From contig NC_037316.1 in NCBI RefSeq assembly GCF_000143535.2, forward strand, positions 2,108,001-2,172,000: a DNA stretch of 64,000 nt. Direction: 5' to 3'. This stretch comes from Botrytis cinerea B05.10 (Eukaryota; Ascomycota; Leotiomycetes; Helotiales; Sclerotiniaceae). Both the position numbers and the translations under genes were made by a program. The number at the start of each line of letters is the position of its first letter. Positions within the stretch are counted from its first letter, which is position 1. Below the pieces are notes generated by a model. The model was given only the letters and a program-made list of their open reading frames with translations, made no database searches and had not been told where the DNA came from. This document shows, piece after piece, positions 13,467 to 23,629 of the stretch.

Positions 13467-13909
13467 CACCAGTGGGTGCACAGACTCACGGGACAACGTG
13501 ACAGGAAAGCACAATTTCACACTCAAATTTATCAGCTTCAGAATTCAATTAAAATTTGAAACGTGACTTTATATCGATTAGATTAGTATATTGTATTATT
13601 AAAGCATTCAAAAAGAAGGGTTTCAAGATTTATCCCCAAAAAATGAGATTTGAGCTCAAAAAACAAGTAGTACGCTCTCTCACTAAAAGTTTTGGTGGGT
13701 ATTATATATTCTTTTATAAAAATGCTAATATCAATCTCTTTGAGTCAATTATGAAACTACACGATACTCTCATGCTCGAAATGTATCTAGGTAAATTTCA
13801 AAGAAATTCATAGATATTTTGAATTTTAGTTAAATTATTAAAAGCGCTTTTTTGGTGTGAAATTGTGCTTTCTTCGTGAGTGTCCCGTGAGTCTGTGCAC
13901 CCACTGGTG
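13467..13909. mobile_element. Non-autonomous DNA transposon with ~55-bp terminal inverted repeats
   Basis: The left end (13467-13522) begins CACCAGTGGGTGCACAGACT. The right end (about 13855-13909) is its reverse complement, ending in CACTGGTG. The arms match over about 55 bp except for a short block after the GGGACA. The 443-bp element is AT-rich inside and encodes no transposase; the 85-codon ORF within it has no start support or recognisable motif. The trinucleotide GTC directly flanks both ends (13464-13466 and 13910-13912), compatible with a 3-bp target duplication. A CAC terminus with a 3-bp duplication would suit EnSpm/CACTA elements, but three bases can match by chance. A solitary diverged end of the same family lies at 45514-45573. 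Confidence 0.82.
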
Positions 13910-13911
13910 GT

Positions 13912-14288
13912 CTGAAATTCGGGAGCGATTGAAATGGCGACACGCTAATTGCGAGTTAAGCCTAATAAGGAATCACGGAAAATCCTAACACCAATATAGG
14001 CATACATTACCGAGCCCTACAATTTACACCCAATACAATATATAGCAAATAGAATACAATAATTGCTTTCTTTTTTATATTATATTAATAATTGATTTAG
14101 AAATAATAGACTTTGAAAACCTTAAAAATCTTTAAGTTTAATTATTGAAAATCAGTAAGGAGGCTTTGTATTATAAAAAGAAGAAAAAAACATTGAAGTC
14201 AATTTTTTTTACAAAGAGTGATTGAATAATACTTAATTGAGTTTAGTTTATTTAATGTGTTGCTATTTCAATCGCTCCCCTGAAATTC
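13912..14288. mobile_element. MITE with 23-bp inverted repeats and a perfect 9-bp target-site duplication
   Basis: The inverted repeats are 13921-13943 (GGGAGCGATTGAAATGGCGA then CAC) and 14257-14279, matching at 21 of 23 positions. The 9-mer CTGAAATTC is repeated exactly outside both ends (13912-13920 and 14280-14288). The 359-bp body is AT-rich and has no ORF. A 9-bp duplication with short inverted repeats is typical of Mutator-like (MULE) non-autonomous elements. Its duplicated target begins only 3 bp beyond the right terminus of the neighbouring element at 13467-13909. This is the best-defined transposon in the window. Confidence 0.88.
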
Positions 14289-17200
14289 TGCTTATCTAAT
14301 TAGCGGAGTGGTAATATCTCTCAAGATCTCAATAACTGAGCGAGAGATAATATTTACGAAATTTCAATTCCTAAACTGTGATCCTAACCCTTTTTCAAAA
14401 GCTCAATCTTTGCTTCACTAGTACAATCCGTGGAGCTAATCCATAGCTAGCTTCAATCATACCATCAAAGTCGCGCATTGACATTTCTAGACTAGTAGAA
14501 TACTGGCGAGCCATCAAAATGATGTCATTTCCACTGGGAAGATAGTTCTAGACATTCGAAAGGCTGCAAATGCGCAACCGAAAATGAAGAGGACTTTGTT
14601 AAGGCCGGTCCACATAGTTCCTTAAACAGCTACAAAAATTGAGATCTAAGTTTTGCCCGGAATCTTCGATTAGTCTCAGTTAATTAGATGCAAAGGGATT
14701 GAAAGGCTTTATCGCTGGTATACAAGGAGGAAGTTCTAGATTTCTCCATGAGTATTTAGCGAAAAATGAACAATGAAAACAAGGAGCCTAGCCCGTAGAT
14801 GTAAGTTCGGACCCGGGAGATTGGACAGAAGCCCCAAATACTATGTCGGGGAGCTGGAAGATTGGCGGAGTGAAGAATTAAAAACTAACTAGATGACGTG
14901 TTTAGTTATGATAGTATAGGGTCGTATTTGCAGCATTAATATTAGGAGTTGCTAGAAATATTTGGTTAAGAGATCAATTGTTTTCTTGGTATGTAAAAAT
15001 TGCCTTCTCGCTCACTGTCGTTCAGAATAAGTTGAGGTCGGAGATCCATTGAATCAATGAGGGGATTGTAAAGACACTTCCCGTCCTAGGTTTTAGGTAG
15101 GATAGATTTTCAGTAAAGGCTGAAGAGATCTTCGATCTGCAGAAAAACTTTAAACATTCATGCGACTGATTAGAACATAATCCAAGGGTTGGAAAACAAA
15201 GTCTTCTTGACAGCAAGGAATGATCAGGGGTATCTATTCATGTACAATCGGCACAATTTGAACAGTGATTCTAGTGTAAGAACTCTAATCTCTTGAAACA
15301 TCCAAAACTTTTCAGACATACGTATTCACTTAAATGCTTGTAATTCAGACCCTCCCAGGCATTCAAACCTACTCAGATGTTCAGTCCCATGAACATTCAA
15401 CTTAGGGCAAACATCCAGAGTGATTTAAAAGCTTGACTTCAATTAAACATTCACATCTGATTGTGTATTCCCAACCAACTGATCGATTGAGAAAATCGAA
15501 CTCCCCTAAGCGAATGGAATAGATGTTTGGTGAACTTCTACCAACTTCCTTGGCCCTCTCTGCATGTGAAAAATTATGATATAATTTCAAAGCCAACAAG
15601 TTGTGACCTGCGTTAAAGGGTAGTGAAATTTGAGAATGTGCTTAATATCTTATGGCAATCAACATTTGAGAAAAATAGCATTTGATTGCGGATCAATACA
15701 CATATGAAAAGAATTCGGAAATGCTTGATGAACAGAGAGAGCGAGACTTTTCTGAGTTAAATCAGAGTGTAATGAGGTCTTGGTCAGCACTGATTTAACT
15801 CGCCGAGTATCTAGTGAAGAGTAATGACGTCAAGTACATGACGTCCAGTACATGACTCCAAACCGATACATTCATTCCGTGCGACACCCATAGCCATGCA
15901 GAAAAAGGACACGAGATCTTGGGAGAATTGACAGAATTGGATGGAAAGCAGAGATAGGAGGTCTCTGAGAATTATGGGGTTCCTACGAAAGTGATCGAGC
16001 AGAAAGTGGAGAAGAGAAGAGCAATGTTCTGGTTCAACTTTGGATTCTCGGGTGTTCAACGTGGAATTAGAGGTATGATTAGGATAGGAGAGATTTCGTT
16101 ATTTGACGGAGCTATCAATACGGTCAGAATGGCCTTGGAAGTTGAGGAGCTTTTTTGCTGGTTTTCAGTTTCAAGGACAATTTTCATAAAGCGTGTGTCA
16201 TGTTGAATAGTACAGAACTATTCGTGCCGAGATAAAAGACAATTCTAAGTTCTCAGAATCTGTCATAGTCTGGAAGATCGAATGCATTCAATATACCTCT
16301 ACCAATGGAACTCGACATCAATTTAATAGCTAAGTATTAGATCGAATTCGAGGGAGGTTCTTAAAAGATCCTGAATCTCGATACACTTATTACAAGAATA
16401 TCATTTTACACGGGCAAATCTAGGACAAAAGTGCCCTAAAAATCTGCGCGGAACACTGCAAGATGAATAATGAACAACTTTAAAATCTGCGTAAAACTTT
16501 CAAGTCTCTGGAGTCCCTCATCATTGCAGTTTCCGAACATCTGGATTCGTAGTCCGCAAGAATTACTATCTAATGCTTTGAGCGCTAATACAAACTTATC
16601 TGCACCATATATATTCTCAAGACACAACACGTTAAAGAATTCTTCTACCTCAACGTTCTCTAGCACTTCCACATAATCTGCAGACAGAACAGCCGCAGTT
16701 TATCTCTTCAGATTTTAAATTACCCGCCCCGCTGACAGATAATCCGCAGATTATTTGTTGGGTCTATAATTCGCGAGGCAGGTACACATTGCGCAGCTTA
16801 GTAGTTAATGGGTTTCTGTGAGAGACTGTAATATTGATAGGTACTCGAAGGATTCTGGATGTTGAATAAACTGTAGACAATAGACATGACTCGCTCAGTG
16901 GATAGGTACACTTCATATGAGTACATCCCAGACACTGAAAAGTTTTCTATAGAGTATGTATCTACTGAAAACCATACCACTCACGAAGAAAGATAGAACA
17001 CGTGTATGATAACCCTAAAGACTAAACACAAACAACAAGACAAGACGAGAAATCCAGTGCAGACCCACTCTCTAAGTATTTCATTTCTTACAACGCCTCA
17101 TCACATCAACGCATATCATACATATTACACACTTTTACAAACCCATCATGAACATGACCATCACACAAAGCACGAAGACAAACATGCGAGACGAGAGCAA

Positions 17201-17605
17201 ACCAAACAATCGATTCTAATTCTAAGTTACAATACACCGAAACCATAAACAAAAGCAAGCATGACCAAATCCCCACCCCCACACATCACCATCTATCTCA
17301 CACAACCAGATCCAACCCCCCTCCCAAGCAAAAGACAAGTAAGTTAGACAACCCCCCCCCCCCCCCCCCCCCCCAAAAAAAACAACCAACAAAGCAAAAT
17401 TAAAGACAAGAAATCAACTCTCGATCTTTCGAGACCAGCTCTCATTCTCTCACGCAAGCACCCGCCATGCTCCAGCCAGTCCCAAACACCCTCCCTCCGA
17501 GCAACCATTCTCTCTGTTCGGAATTGAAAACCGTGCATATAATTGACACTAAGAGCGCCATCATATCGCACCGGGCTTCTATGCCCACGATACCATTATC
17601 CGCAT
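14289..17605. other. Gene-free region downstream of the MITE pair
   Basis: No coding sequence recognised; all ORFs are under about 85 codons, and none has a signal peptide, a domain motif or a plausible splice extension. The last 600 bases (about 17000-17400) become A/C-rich and contain the poly-C run at 17350-17374, just 3' of the secreted-protein gene that reads leftward. Confidence 0.55.
17350..17374. repeat. Poly-C run of about 25 bases
   Basis: A pure C homopolymer followed by an A run. It lies beyond the 3' end of the secreted-protein gene on the minus strand. The exact length may be an assembly estimate. Confidence 0.85.
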
Positions 17606-18067
17606 TTAACAGAAAAAGTCAGTGGTCCAAGTCCAAACCTCTGGCTTATCCCCGCTACCACCGCTCACTGTTTTATCCCCAAGGTAAAGACCCGTGTATT
17701 CGACTGTTTTGGGTGAATTGACTCCTACTTCGTACTGGTAACTGTTGATGACGTTATGCGACTTCTTATACCCCTTTTCCACCAAATCGAGTTGGATTTC
17801 GCTCGAGTATTTATACACGCATCCTGTGTATGTATCATTAAGTTTAATCCCTTCTGCGTTGGCGACGAGGGGATAAGCCAGTTGGTGGCCGGTAGGTGGG
17901 CTCCTCTCGTTGTAGTAGCAAGTTACTCCTCCGTTATCTAAATACGAAATAAAAAGATTGCTTGGAGCGTTGTCGGTTCCAAAAGTGTAAACTACACTAA
18001 CGTTCATGCAGCCGAGAGCGGATGGAATGAGGGCTGCGGCCGAAATGAGAAGGGTAGAGAATTGCAT
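17606..18067 (-). CDS. Small secreted cysteine-containing protein, effector candidate
   Basis: A single-exon 153-aa protein with an ATG start. Residues 1-19 form a clear signal peptide: Met, a hydrophobic core LLISAAALIPSAL, then a small-residue cleavage site before Cys20. The mature part of about 134 residues has four cysteines (Cys20, about 50, about 83, and the C-terminal residue), several N-x-S/T sites and a beta-rich look with many Tyr, Val and Gly. The chain ends in DFFC, so the last cysteine is the C-terminal residue, which would suit a disulfide closing the fold. I recognise no family. Small size, secretion and an isolated position in repeat-rich DNA make it a candidate effector or surface protein; function is inference. 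Confidence 0.75.
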   Translation of the reverse strand: MQFSTLLISAAALIPSALGCMNVSVVYTFGTDNAPSNLFISYLDNGGVTCYYNERSPPTGHQLAYPLVANAEGIKLNDTYTGCVYKYSSEIQLDLVEKGYKKSHNVINSYQYEVGVNSPKTVEYTGLYLGDKTVSGGSGDKPEVWTWTTDFFC

Positions 18068-19493
18068 CTTGAAGTTGTTACTCGAAATAAAGTGATTGAC
18101 AAGAAATGTGTTTCTGAATGAGTGTGTAAGTGTGGTTGTGCTGTGAAACTTTACAAAAAAATGATTGTTAAGACAAAGGAAAGTTTAAAAAAGATTGTTT
18201 GATGGCAATGCCGATGGTTGGATGTTTTGATGTGGAAGTGATTGTTGATATGAGTTGTCTACAGGATGGTTTGAAGTCTTTTATATATCTTCAAATTTAT
18301 TTCAAGCATATTCGAAAACTGAGGATTAGACGTTTTTTGGCCATGCGCTTGTATTTTTAGGCACGCTAGGCCATATCATCCTAACGACAAAAGGGGCCCT
18401 TTGCAACGCGTTATTCTTGGGTCAATTCCATAAAGACCCGCTGTTGTCCGGATTTGAACTTCGGCTTACTTTGAAAGGAATTAAGACCAGCAATGTGGTC
18501 GGCTTGGAGATCAATTGAGAATCTGAGACCGAAGTAGATGGTCCCTTCAGGGCTTGACAATGGCGTCTGGAAGGTGGTATTTTGGTGGAAACATACAGAT
18601 ATTCCAAGTACGAGAAACCGATAAATTTGATATCACGAGTATCAAGACATACTTCTTGGTAAAGCATGGCTTTGAAAATAAACGTGATACCGAGATAAAT
18701 TCACGGAATTTGTGCCCCTCACCGGTTTGTTCCCAATCAAAGTATTTGCTAAGCAAATGTTAGTAAGGTCGAGGCCAAGCGAATGCTCCTCCCCGCATTG
18801 ACCAGAGATCCACCCATGGAGGATTAATCGCATCGCTTTAGATACCAGAAATAACTTCAATCTGTGGAGTAAGCGTTTCGAGAGTTGGAAGGATTGACGT
18901 AATAATATAATCTAACCGCCTCACAACGGCCATGTTCGGCCCATTCTCTTTACGTAGAAGGACAAAATCTTGTAAGCCCCGAACTTGCTCATGAATTTCG
19001 GTACCGTGGAGCTGCACCGAAGCAAGCCAACCAACAAGTCCGGATGCTTTTCGCATAGACTACTTTCATCTGTGGGCTCAACATAGGACATAGGAGTAAG
19101 GACTATGGTCTCTCACGAATAGCACTACTTGTGCATCAAGGGGCAGTAACACAGGAATGGCGAATTAGTATACGAGCTTGCTGCTATACCTAGTAGAACT
19201 GGCAAGTGTATGCTTAATTAGAGTGTCAACAAAATGTGGTCCTGGTGGAATGTTAAGTGGGTGCCGGCGATTCAACTGTAGAGGTATGGAAGCTGTGGAG
19301 ACTACCGCTTTCACAAAATAAAATTTCGCCTCACAAAAAGGATTCGTGTATAAATTGTCCTGTATTTGATTTTAAAGCATTGCCGCTTCTTTCCTCGTAC
19401 TTTTTTTTCTATTTCTGCTTACACTTGCTGAGATTCTACTAACATCGAATTTTAGCTGTTTCAATCTCCGTCCCAACGTTGGAAAAAGATTTT
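18068..19493. other. Intergenic region upstream of the secreted protein
   Basis: It carries the promoter of the leftward secreted-protein gene (AT-rich, with a TATATATC stretch about 215 bp upstream of the ATG) and the 3' flank of the b5-reductase gene. ORFs of 60-80 codons occur on both strands at 18.4-19.1 kb, but they overlap one another and show no domain signal, so I do not annotate them. Confidence 0.5.
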
Positions 19494-20596
19494 CTAGAAG
19501 GCGAAGACTTGATCTTCCAATTTGCTGACTGGCTTTGCCTTTTTGAAGCCCAAACCTTCAGAGGCTTTCTTCATAGCACTGATCATGGGTGGTGGTCCAC
19601 AGAGCAAAAGTTTAACATCTTCTGCTGGCTTAGGAAGCCATTTCTGCATAAAATTAGCACTGATAATTGGGTATATCAAAACTTTTCAGAGACTTACAGT
19701 GATCATTTCAGGAGTGACAAAACCAACACCGCCGTCCCATTTCTCGGGTGGGTTGTTCAAAACGTAGTGAACACGGAAACCCTTGTCCTGAGCAGCCAAA
19801 CTATCCAAGTCATCTTTCAACAAGATATCCTCAGGATTAACATTTGCGAAAATTAAATCGACCTCAGTCTTATCTCCAGCAGCTCTGCCTCTAATGACAG
19901 CACGAATGACCTGTAACATGGGTGTAATACCGGTTCCACCAGCGATCATACCAAAATGACGAACCATGTTGGGAGTATAGACCATTGCACCTTTTGGACC
20001 CCGGACCTTGATAGTTTGACCAACAGTGAGGGAAGCCATATGTTTAGAGATATTTCCGGTGGGGTAGGACTTGATGAGGAGGTCGAAGTAGCCTGGTTGG
20101 TGATCGCCAGAGACAGGTGTATAAGATCGAACGATTTCCTTGTTTGACCCATCGGGTTGGGGAAGAACAGCGGAAATGGAGATGTGCTGACCGATAGGAA
20201 GACCGAGGATAGAGGTAGGTTTTGGCAGACTGAATCGATAACTATGCACATGTTAGAAACATCCAAGGTGGCTTAGAATCAAACTGACATTGCTACATTG
20301 TGAGAGATGACAGTCTTCTCCTTGAGCTCAAAATCTTGGAAGACAGTTGGCTTGAGAACTGGGGTTTCTTCTGCATAAATTGTCAATATGCATTCCATTG
20401 CTACAGACCGCGTGCAAAGCGTGAACTTACGGCTTGACCAAATCTTGTATCCCCCGAGCACGGCAGCAAGAGCAACGGCGAACGGAAGCCAATCTTTTTT
20501 GACAATAAAACATCCAAGTATCAAAAGGCCAGACGGAATATAGATGCCATCAACGTATGCCTTTGACAAGAACTTATTTGCTGGTGCTGTACTCAT
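19494..20596 (-). CDS. CBR1: NADH-cytochrome b5 reductase
   Basis: A flavoprotein that passes electrons from NADH to cytochrome b5, for lipid desaturation, sterol synthesis and, in yeast, diphthamide formation. Exons in transcript order: 20596-20431, 20370-20289, 20241-19698, 19643-19494; all introns are GT-AG, and the product is 313 aa. The N-terminus has a membrane segment ([13 protein letters not shown]) followed by a second hydrophobic stretch, anchoring it in the ER or outer mitochondrial membrane. FAD-binding motif RSYTPVS, NADH/FAD motif GGTGITPM and pyridine-nucleotide motif CGPPPM are all present in order, so the enzyme should be active. Length matches fungal Cbr1 proteins of about 300-320 aa. 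It is transcribed divergently from the DUF3605 gene, with 429 bp between the two start codons. Confidence 0.95.
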
Positions 20597-21025
20597 TTTG
20601 GCAGGTTTGGTGAGAGCACAAGAAATTGTTGGGCTTTTGTTGCGATCCTTGCACTTTTTGCTCTTCCGAAGATCCCACCGAATGAAGATCACAATATAGA
20701 ATATACTCTTCTCACAGTTTCGACAACTCTCGAGCGTTGGGAGACCCGACTTAAAAGGAAAAGTAAGAGTGGTGAGATGGTAAGAGAGAAGTATAACGTG
20801 CGGTTCTTCTCCGCGGGAAAGTCAGTACCAAAATAATTTAGCTCAAGTCTGGCTGTCATTGTTGATTTCGGCTGGGGTCAGAGCTCGCTTGCCGAACCTT
20901 ACCCCGATGAGGATAAGGTTTCCTCAACTCGAAGTCACTCCGATAGATGAAACTTTAAACCTCACCATTTTGACAGGGCTGAATACATTTCTAATCCAAG
21001 CAACTTTCAGCCGCCGTGTGAAGAA
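20597..21025. promoter_or_regulatory. Shared divergent promoter region of CBR1 and the DUF3605 gene
   Basis: A 429-bp gap between two start codons on opposite strands, so both promoters and both 5' leaders must lie here. I see no strong TATA box or repeat. Confidence 0.5.
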
Positions 21026-21849
21026 ATGGGCGAATCGATTCATCAGAGTGGAGGGAATGCAGGTGATAAATCGGACGATTCGCCATTTCCTCTCACGGAC
21101 ACAGATAGATGGGTGTTGTCACAAACTGACGATGAATTTCATCTGCACGATTGGGACGAGTTGAAAGAGATTATAGGTGAGCTATCCTCAAGCATATCCA
21201 TTATAAGAGCTTCATTTCTATGTTAGACATGAATTGCAAAACATCAAAAGATACAAGAAGGATCACCAGCGTGATGATAATCGGCCTCCCGGGTTCTATC
21301 CTATGCAGCTTTCTCACATGACATTGCGTATTTTAGCTCAATTCTCTCTCTAATTCTTGTCAAGCAACGAATAATCTATCAATCCTCAAACGAAAGCCCT
21401 CTGACCTTCGTCGATATATGTCTTGGTCCACAAGCATTAAAGCCGAGTATGGAAGTATGATGAATTATATCCTCCAACACCGACTTCCCTGGGGTTCGCC
21501 ACCATTCACCTACATCTCCTCAATCCCATTTGAGAATCCCTCGGATTATAAAATTTTGCTAAATGATTGGCCATACGGTCTCTCGAAAGATGTTACCCAT
21601 TTTGTGGTGTGGTCAAAAACACCCATCGCCACCGACGATGAGAATGGAGATGTGACGGATGAGAGCCGGAAAATAATTCAAGATTTCGTGAAGAGAACAT
21701 TTGCTGATAGGTTGGAAGGCACCGATAGAGTGATGTGGTTTAAGAACTGGGTCGCATTGCAGAGTGTCAGGGCCCTTGAGCACATCCATGTTTTGATCAA
21801 AGATGTCCAGAAGGATGATATTGAGTTCTGGACCGAGAACAGGGTCTAG
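21026..21849 (+). CDS. DUF3605 family protein (N-acetylglucosamine-induced protein 1-like)
   Basis: Two exons, 21026-21176 and 21365-21849, joined by a 188-nt GT-AG intron in phase 1; 211 aa. The start is the first ATG (context AGAAATGG). The protein has an acidic, polar N-terminus, then PFPLTDTDRWVLSQTDDEFHLHDWDELKEII, followed after the intron by LKRKPSDLRRY, a Pro/Trp-rich core (LPWGSPPFTYISSIPFENPSDYKILLNDWPYG) and a conserved-looking FVVWSKTP. This is the pattern of the fungal DUF3605 family, some members of which are named after induction by N-acetylglucosamine. Biochemical role is unknown. It converges on the SND2-like gene, with 133 bp between the stops. Confidence 0.82.
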
Positions 21850-21982
21850 AACAATGGATATGCACAAAAATGTATCTCATATGTACATTGCTCACACCGC
21901 CTAGTATATCGAAGCTCTATCTTGCATGACCTTGGCTGGAACCATATACAGTAAACCATCAAACACAAGCAGAAAAGCGACT

Positions 21983-22468
21983 CTACTGTCTCCTCTGTCT
22001 TCTATTGCCTGCCATTGGCATTTGTTCTTCGGGTGCTTGGGCTTTCTGACCACCGCCCATCATGCCCTTTGCTCCCGACCACAGACCAAAAACCTTGTAA
22101 AGTCCATATATAGGCACGACCGAGAAAATGAGCCAGCCCCAGTTACCAAATATAACAACAACAAGCAATGACAGCCAATGCATCCATATAATGTCAAACA
22201 TGTATTCTGTTAGTCCTGGTGCTGCAAGGTCTTCTCCTGCAGACACCATCTTGCCAGCTTGATCGAATTTGGGGCGACTGTTCTGTTCAAGGAACCATTC
22301 AATAACCCAGGGTGCAAGTGAGAAAAGCACGTATGCCCACATATTTCTTGATCGTATTAAGAAGTGGAAGAGGCAGAACAAAGCATTTGCAAGAAATGTC
22401 CCATAATGGAGGTAGTTTAGTGCTTGAATGTTGGCCTTTGCCCGGTCTTTCTTCGCTTTTTGTGCCAT
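21983..22468 (-). CDS. SND2: SRP-independent targeting protein 2 / TMEM208 homologue
   Basis: A single-exon 161-aa ER membrane protein. A basic N-terminus (MAQKAKKDRAKAN) is followed by two closely spaced hydrophobic hairpin segments (about 22-40 and 43-58) and then, after a polar loop of about 40 residues, two more (about 90-106 and 108-125). The C-terminal tail is Gly/Gln/Arg-rich. The layout, the N-terminal LNYLHYGT-like motif and the length match the TMEM208/Snd2 family (DUF788). In yeast, Snd2 works with Snd1 and Snd3 to route proteins with central or C-terminal membrane segments to the ER without SRP. It is divergent from the CDC27 gene, with about 1.16 kb between start codons. Confidence 0.9.
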   Translation of the reverse strand: MAQKAKKDRAKANIQALNYLHYGTFLANALFCLFHFLIRSRNMWAYVLFSLAPWVIEWFLEQNSRPKFDQAGKMVSAGEDLAAPGLTEYMFDIIWMHWLSLLVVVIFGNWGWLIFSVVPIYGLYKVFGLWSGAKGMMGGGQKAQAPEEQMPMAGNRRQRRQ

Positions 22469-23629
22469 TGTGTGTGAGGATGCAAGGTGATATCGGATCT
22501 GAATGAGTAGATGTGTTTAGGATCTGGCCTTTTCTAGATGGCTGAGAAGCGAGGTCAATTCGATACAACGTGTCGCCGATTGAACAATGGAGAGGTACCT
22601 TTTCAGTAAAAGACTCCCTCAGCCCAACTTTCCCAGGAGATCAACCGGATTGGAGAATTGGGACAGAATGCTGCTTTTCGTAAAGTCGAGCCCCTCGTGG
22701 TGGTGTACTGGGTTATTGAGCTTCTTCACAAGGCTGAGTCTGCAAGGAACAATTCAGAAGCAGAAGTGCTGTTGTGTACCTTGCTGACTAATACCCAAAT
22801 CCCCCAATTGACTGATTGTTGCTGGGTGGATGGTCTGCAACCAATCAGTTCCACCGCGATCAGACAAACAACAGAACAAAAATCGAAGAGGTCGAGGATG
22901 AGCAAGGTTTTGATGTTATCCTGAACTAATAGCAAGGAATATTCGACTATACCCATACAAAATCGTTTGTATTGGATTTTGGATTCATCGCATTTGCATT
23001 TGCGCCGTATACAGCCCTGTATACAGCCTTCCCCTTTCCTTTGGTCTGGTCTTTATTCTTTACTGCAACTTCATACGATCTTCCTTCCTTCCAAAGCAAG
23101 TCCACCTCGATACCCATACACTATACACCCACACGCATACACGGTCCTTATTAGAGTCCCGATTCAGCCTTTGCTTTTGGATGCAGGCAACGACCGTTTT
23201 CTGCCTACCTTGCCTTGTCTTCTCACCCTCATCGTTACATGATAAATAGTAACCAGCAACGACAACAACTCTGTTTTTACGACCTTACGATCGTATTCCC
23301 AAAGTTCCTATTTGCTTCTTTTCACCTACCACTTTCAACAACAATACAGCCAGATAATATTAATGCCATCGATCCTGGGATAGCTTTCGTGGAGCTGCGA
23401 AAAATTTACACTTATCAGATCGACCAAACAACGCAAACAACGCCACGCGCAGGAGAGTTATTTTCCATTGTTCGAAGTTCAAGGGAGCTCCTAACTAAGG
23501 AGACCTTTCGACCAATCCAGCTCGACTATAATCGAAAATCGGAAGCTCTGTTGACTTCATGGCGAGAGATTCACAACAAATATAAAATTCGCGATTTGGA
23601 TCTACTACCTCTCTTCACCACCCTACACA
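22469..23629. promoter_or_regulatory. Divergent intergenic region and long CDC27 leader
   Basis: It contains the promoters of SND2 (-) and CDC27 (+). From about 22980 the + strand is pyrimidine-rich, as in many fungal promoters and leaders. An ATG-initiated frame of 134 codons (23239-23643) runs through the proximal part and overlaps the CDC27 start codon in another frame; see findings. Confidence 0.45.

Noticed and set aside
13556..13813. 85-codon ORF inside the CACCAGTGGG element
   Set aside because: AT-rich, no ATG support and no transposase motif; the element is judged non-autonomous.
20279..20692. 137-codon frame covering the CBR1 N-terminus and reading through its first intron
   Set aside because: The real start is the ATG at 20596, and splicing at 20430/20371 gives the conserved protein; the read-through is an artefact.
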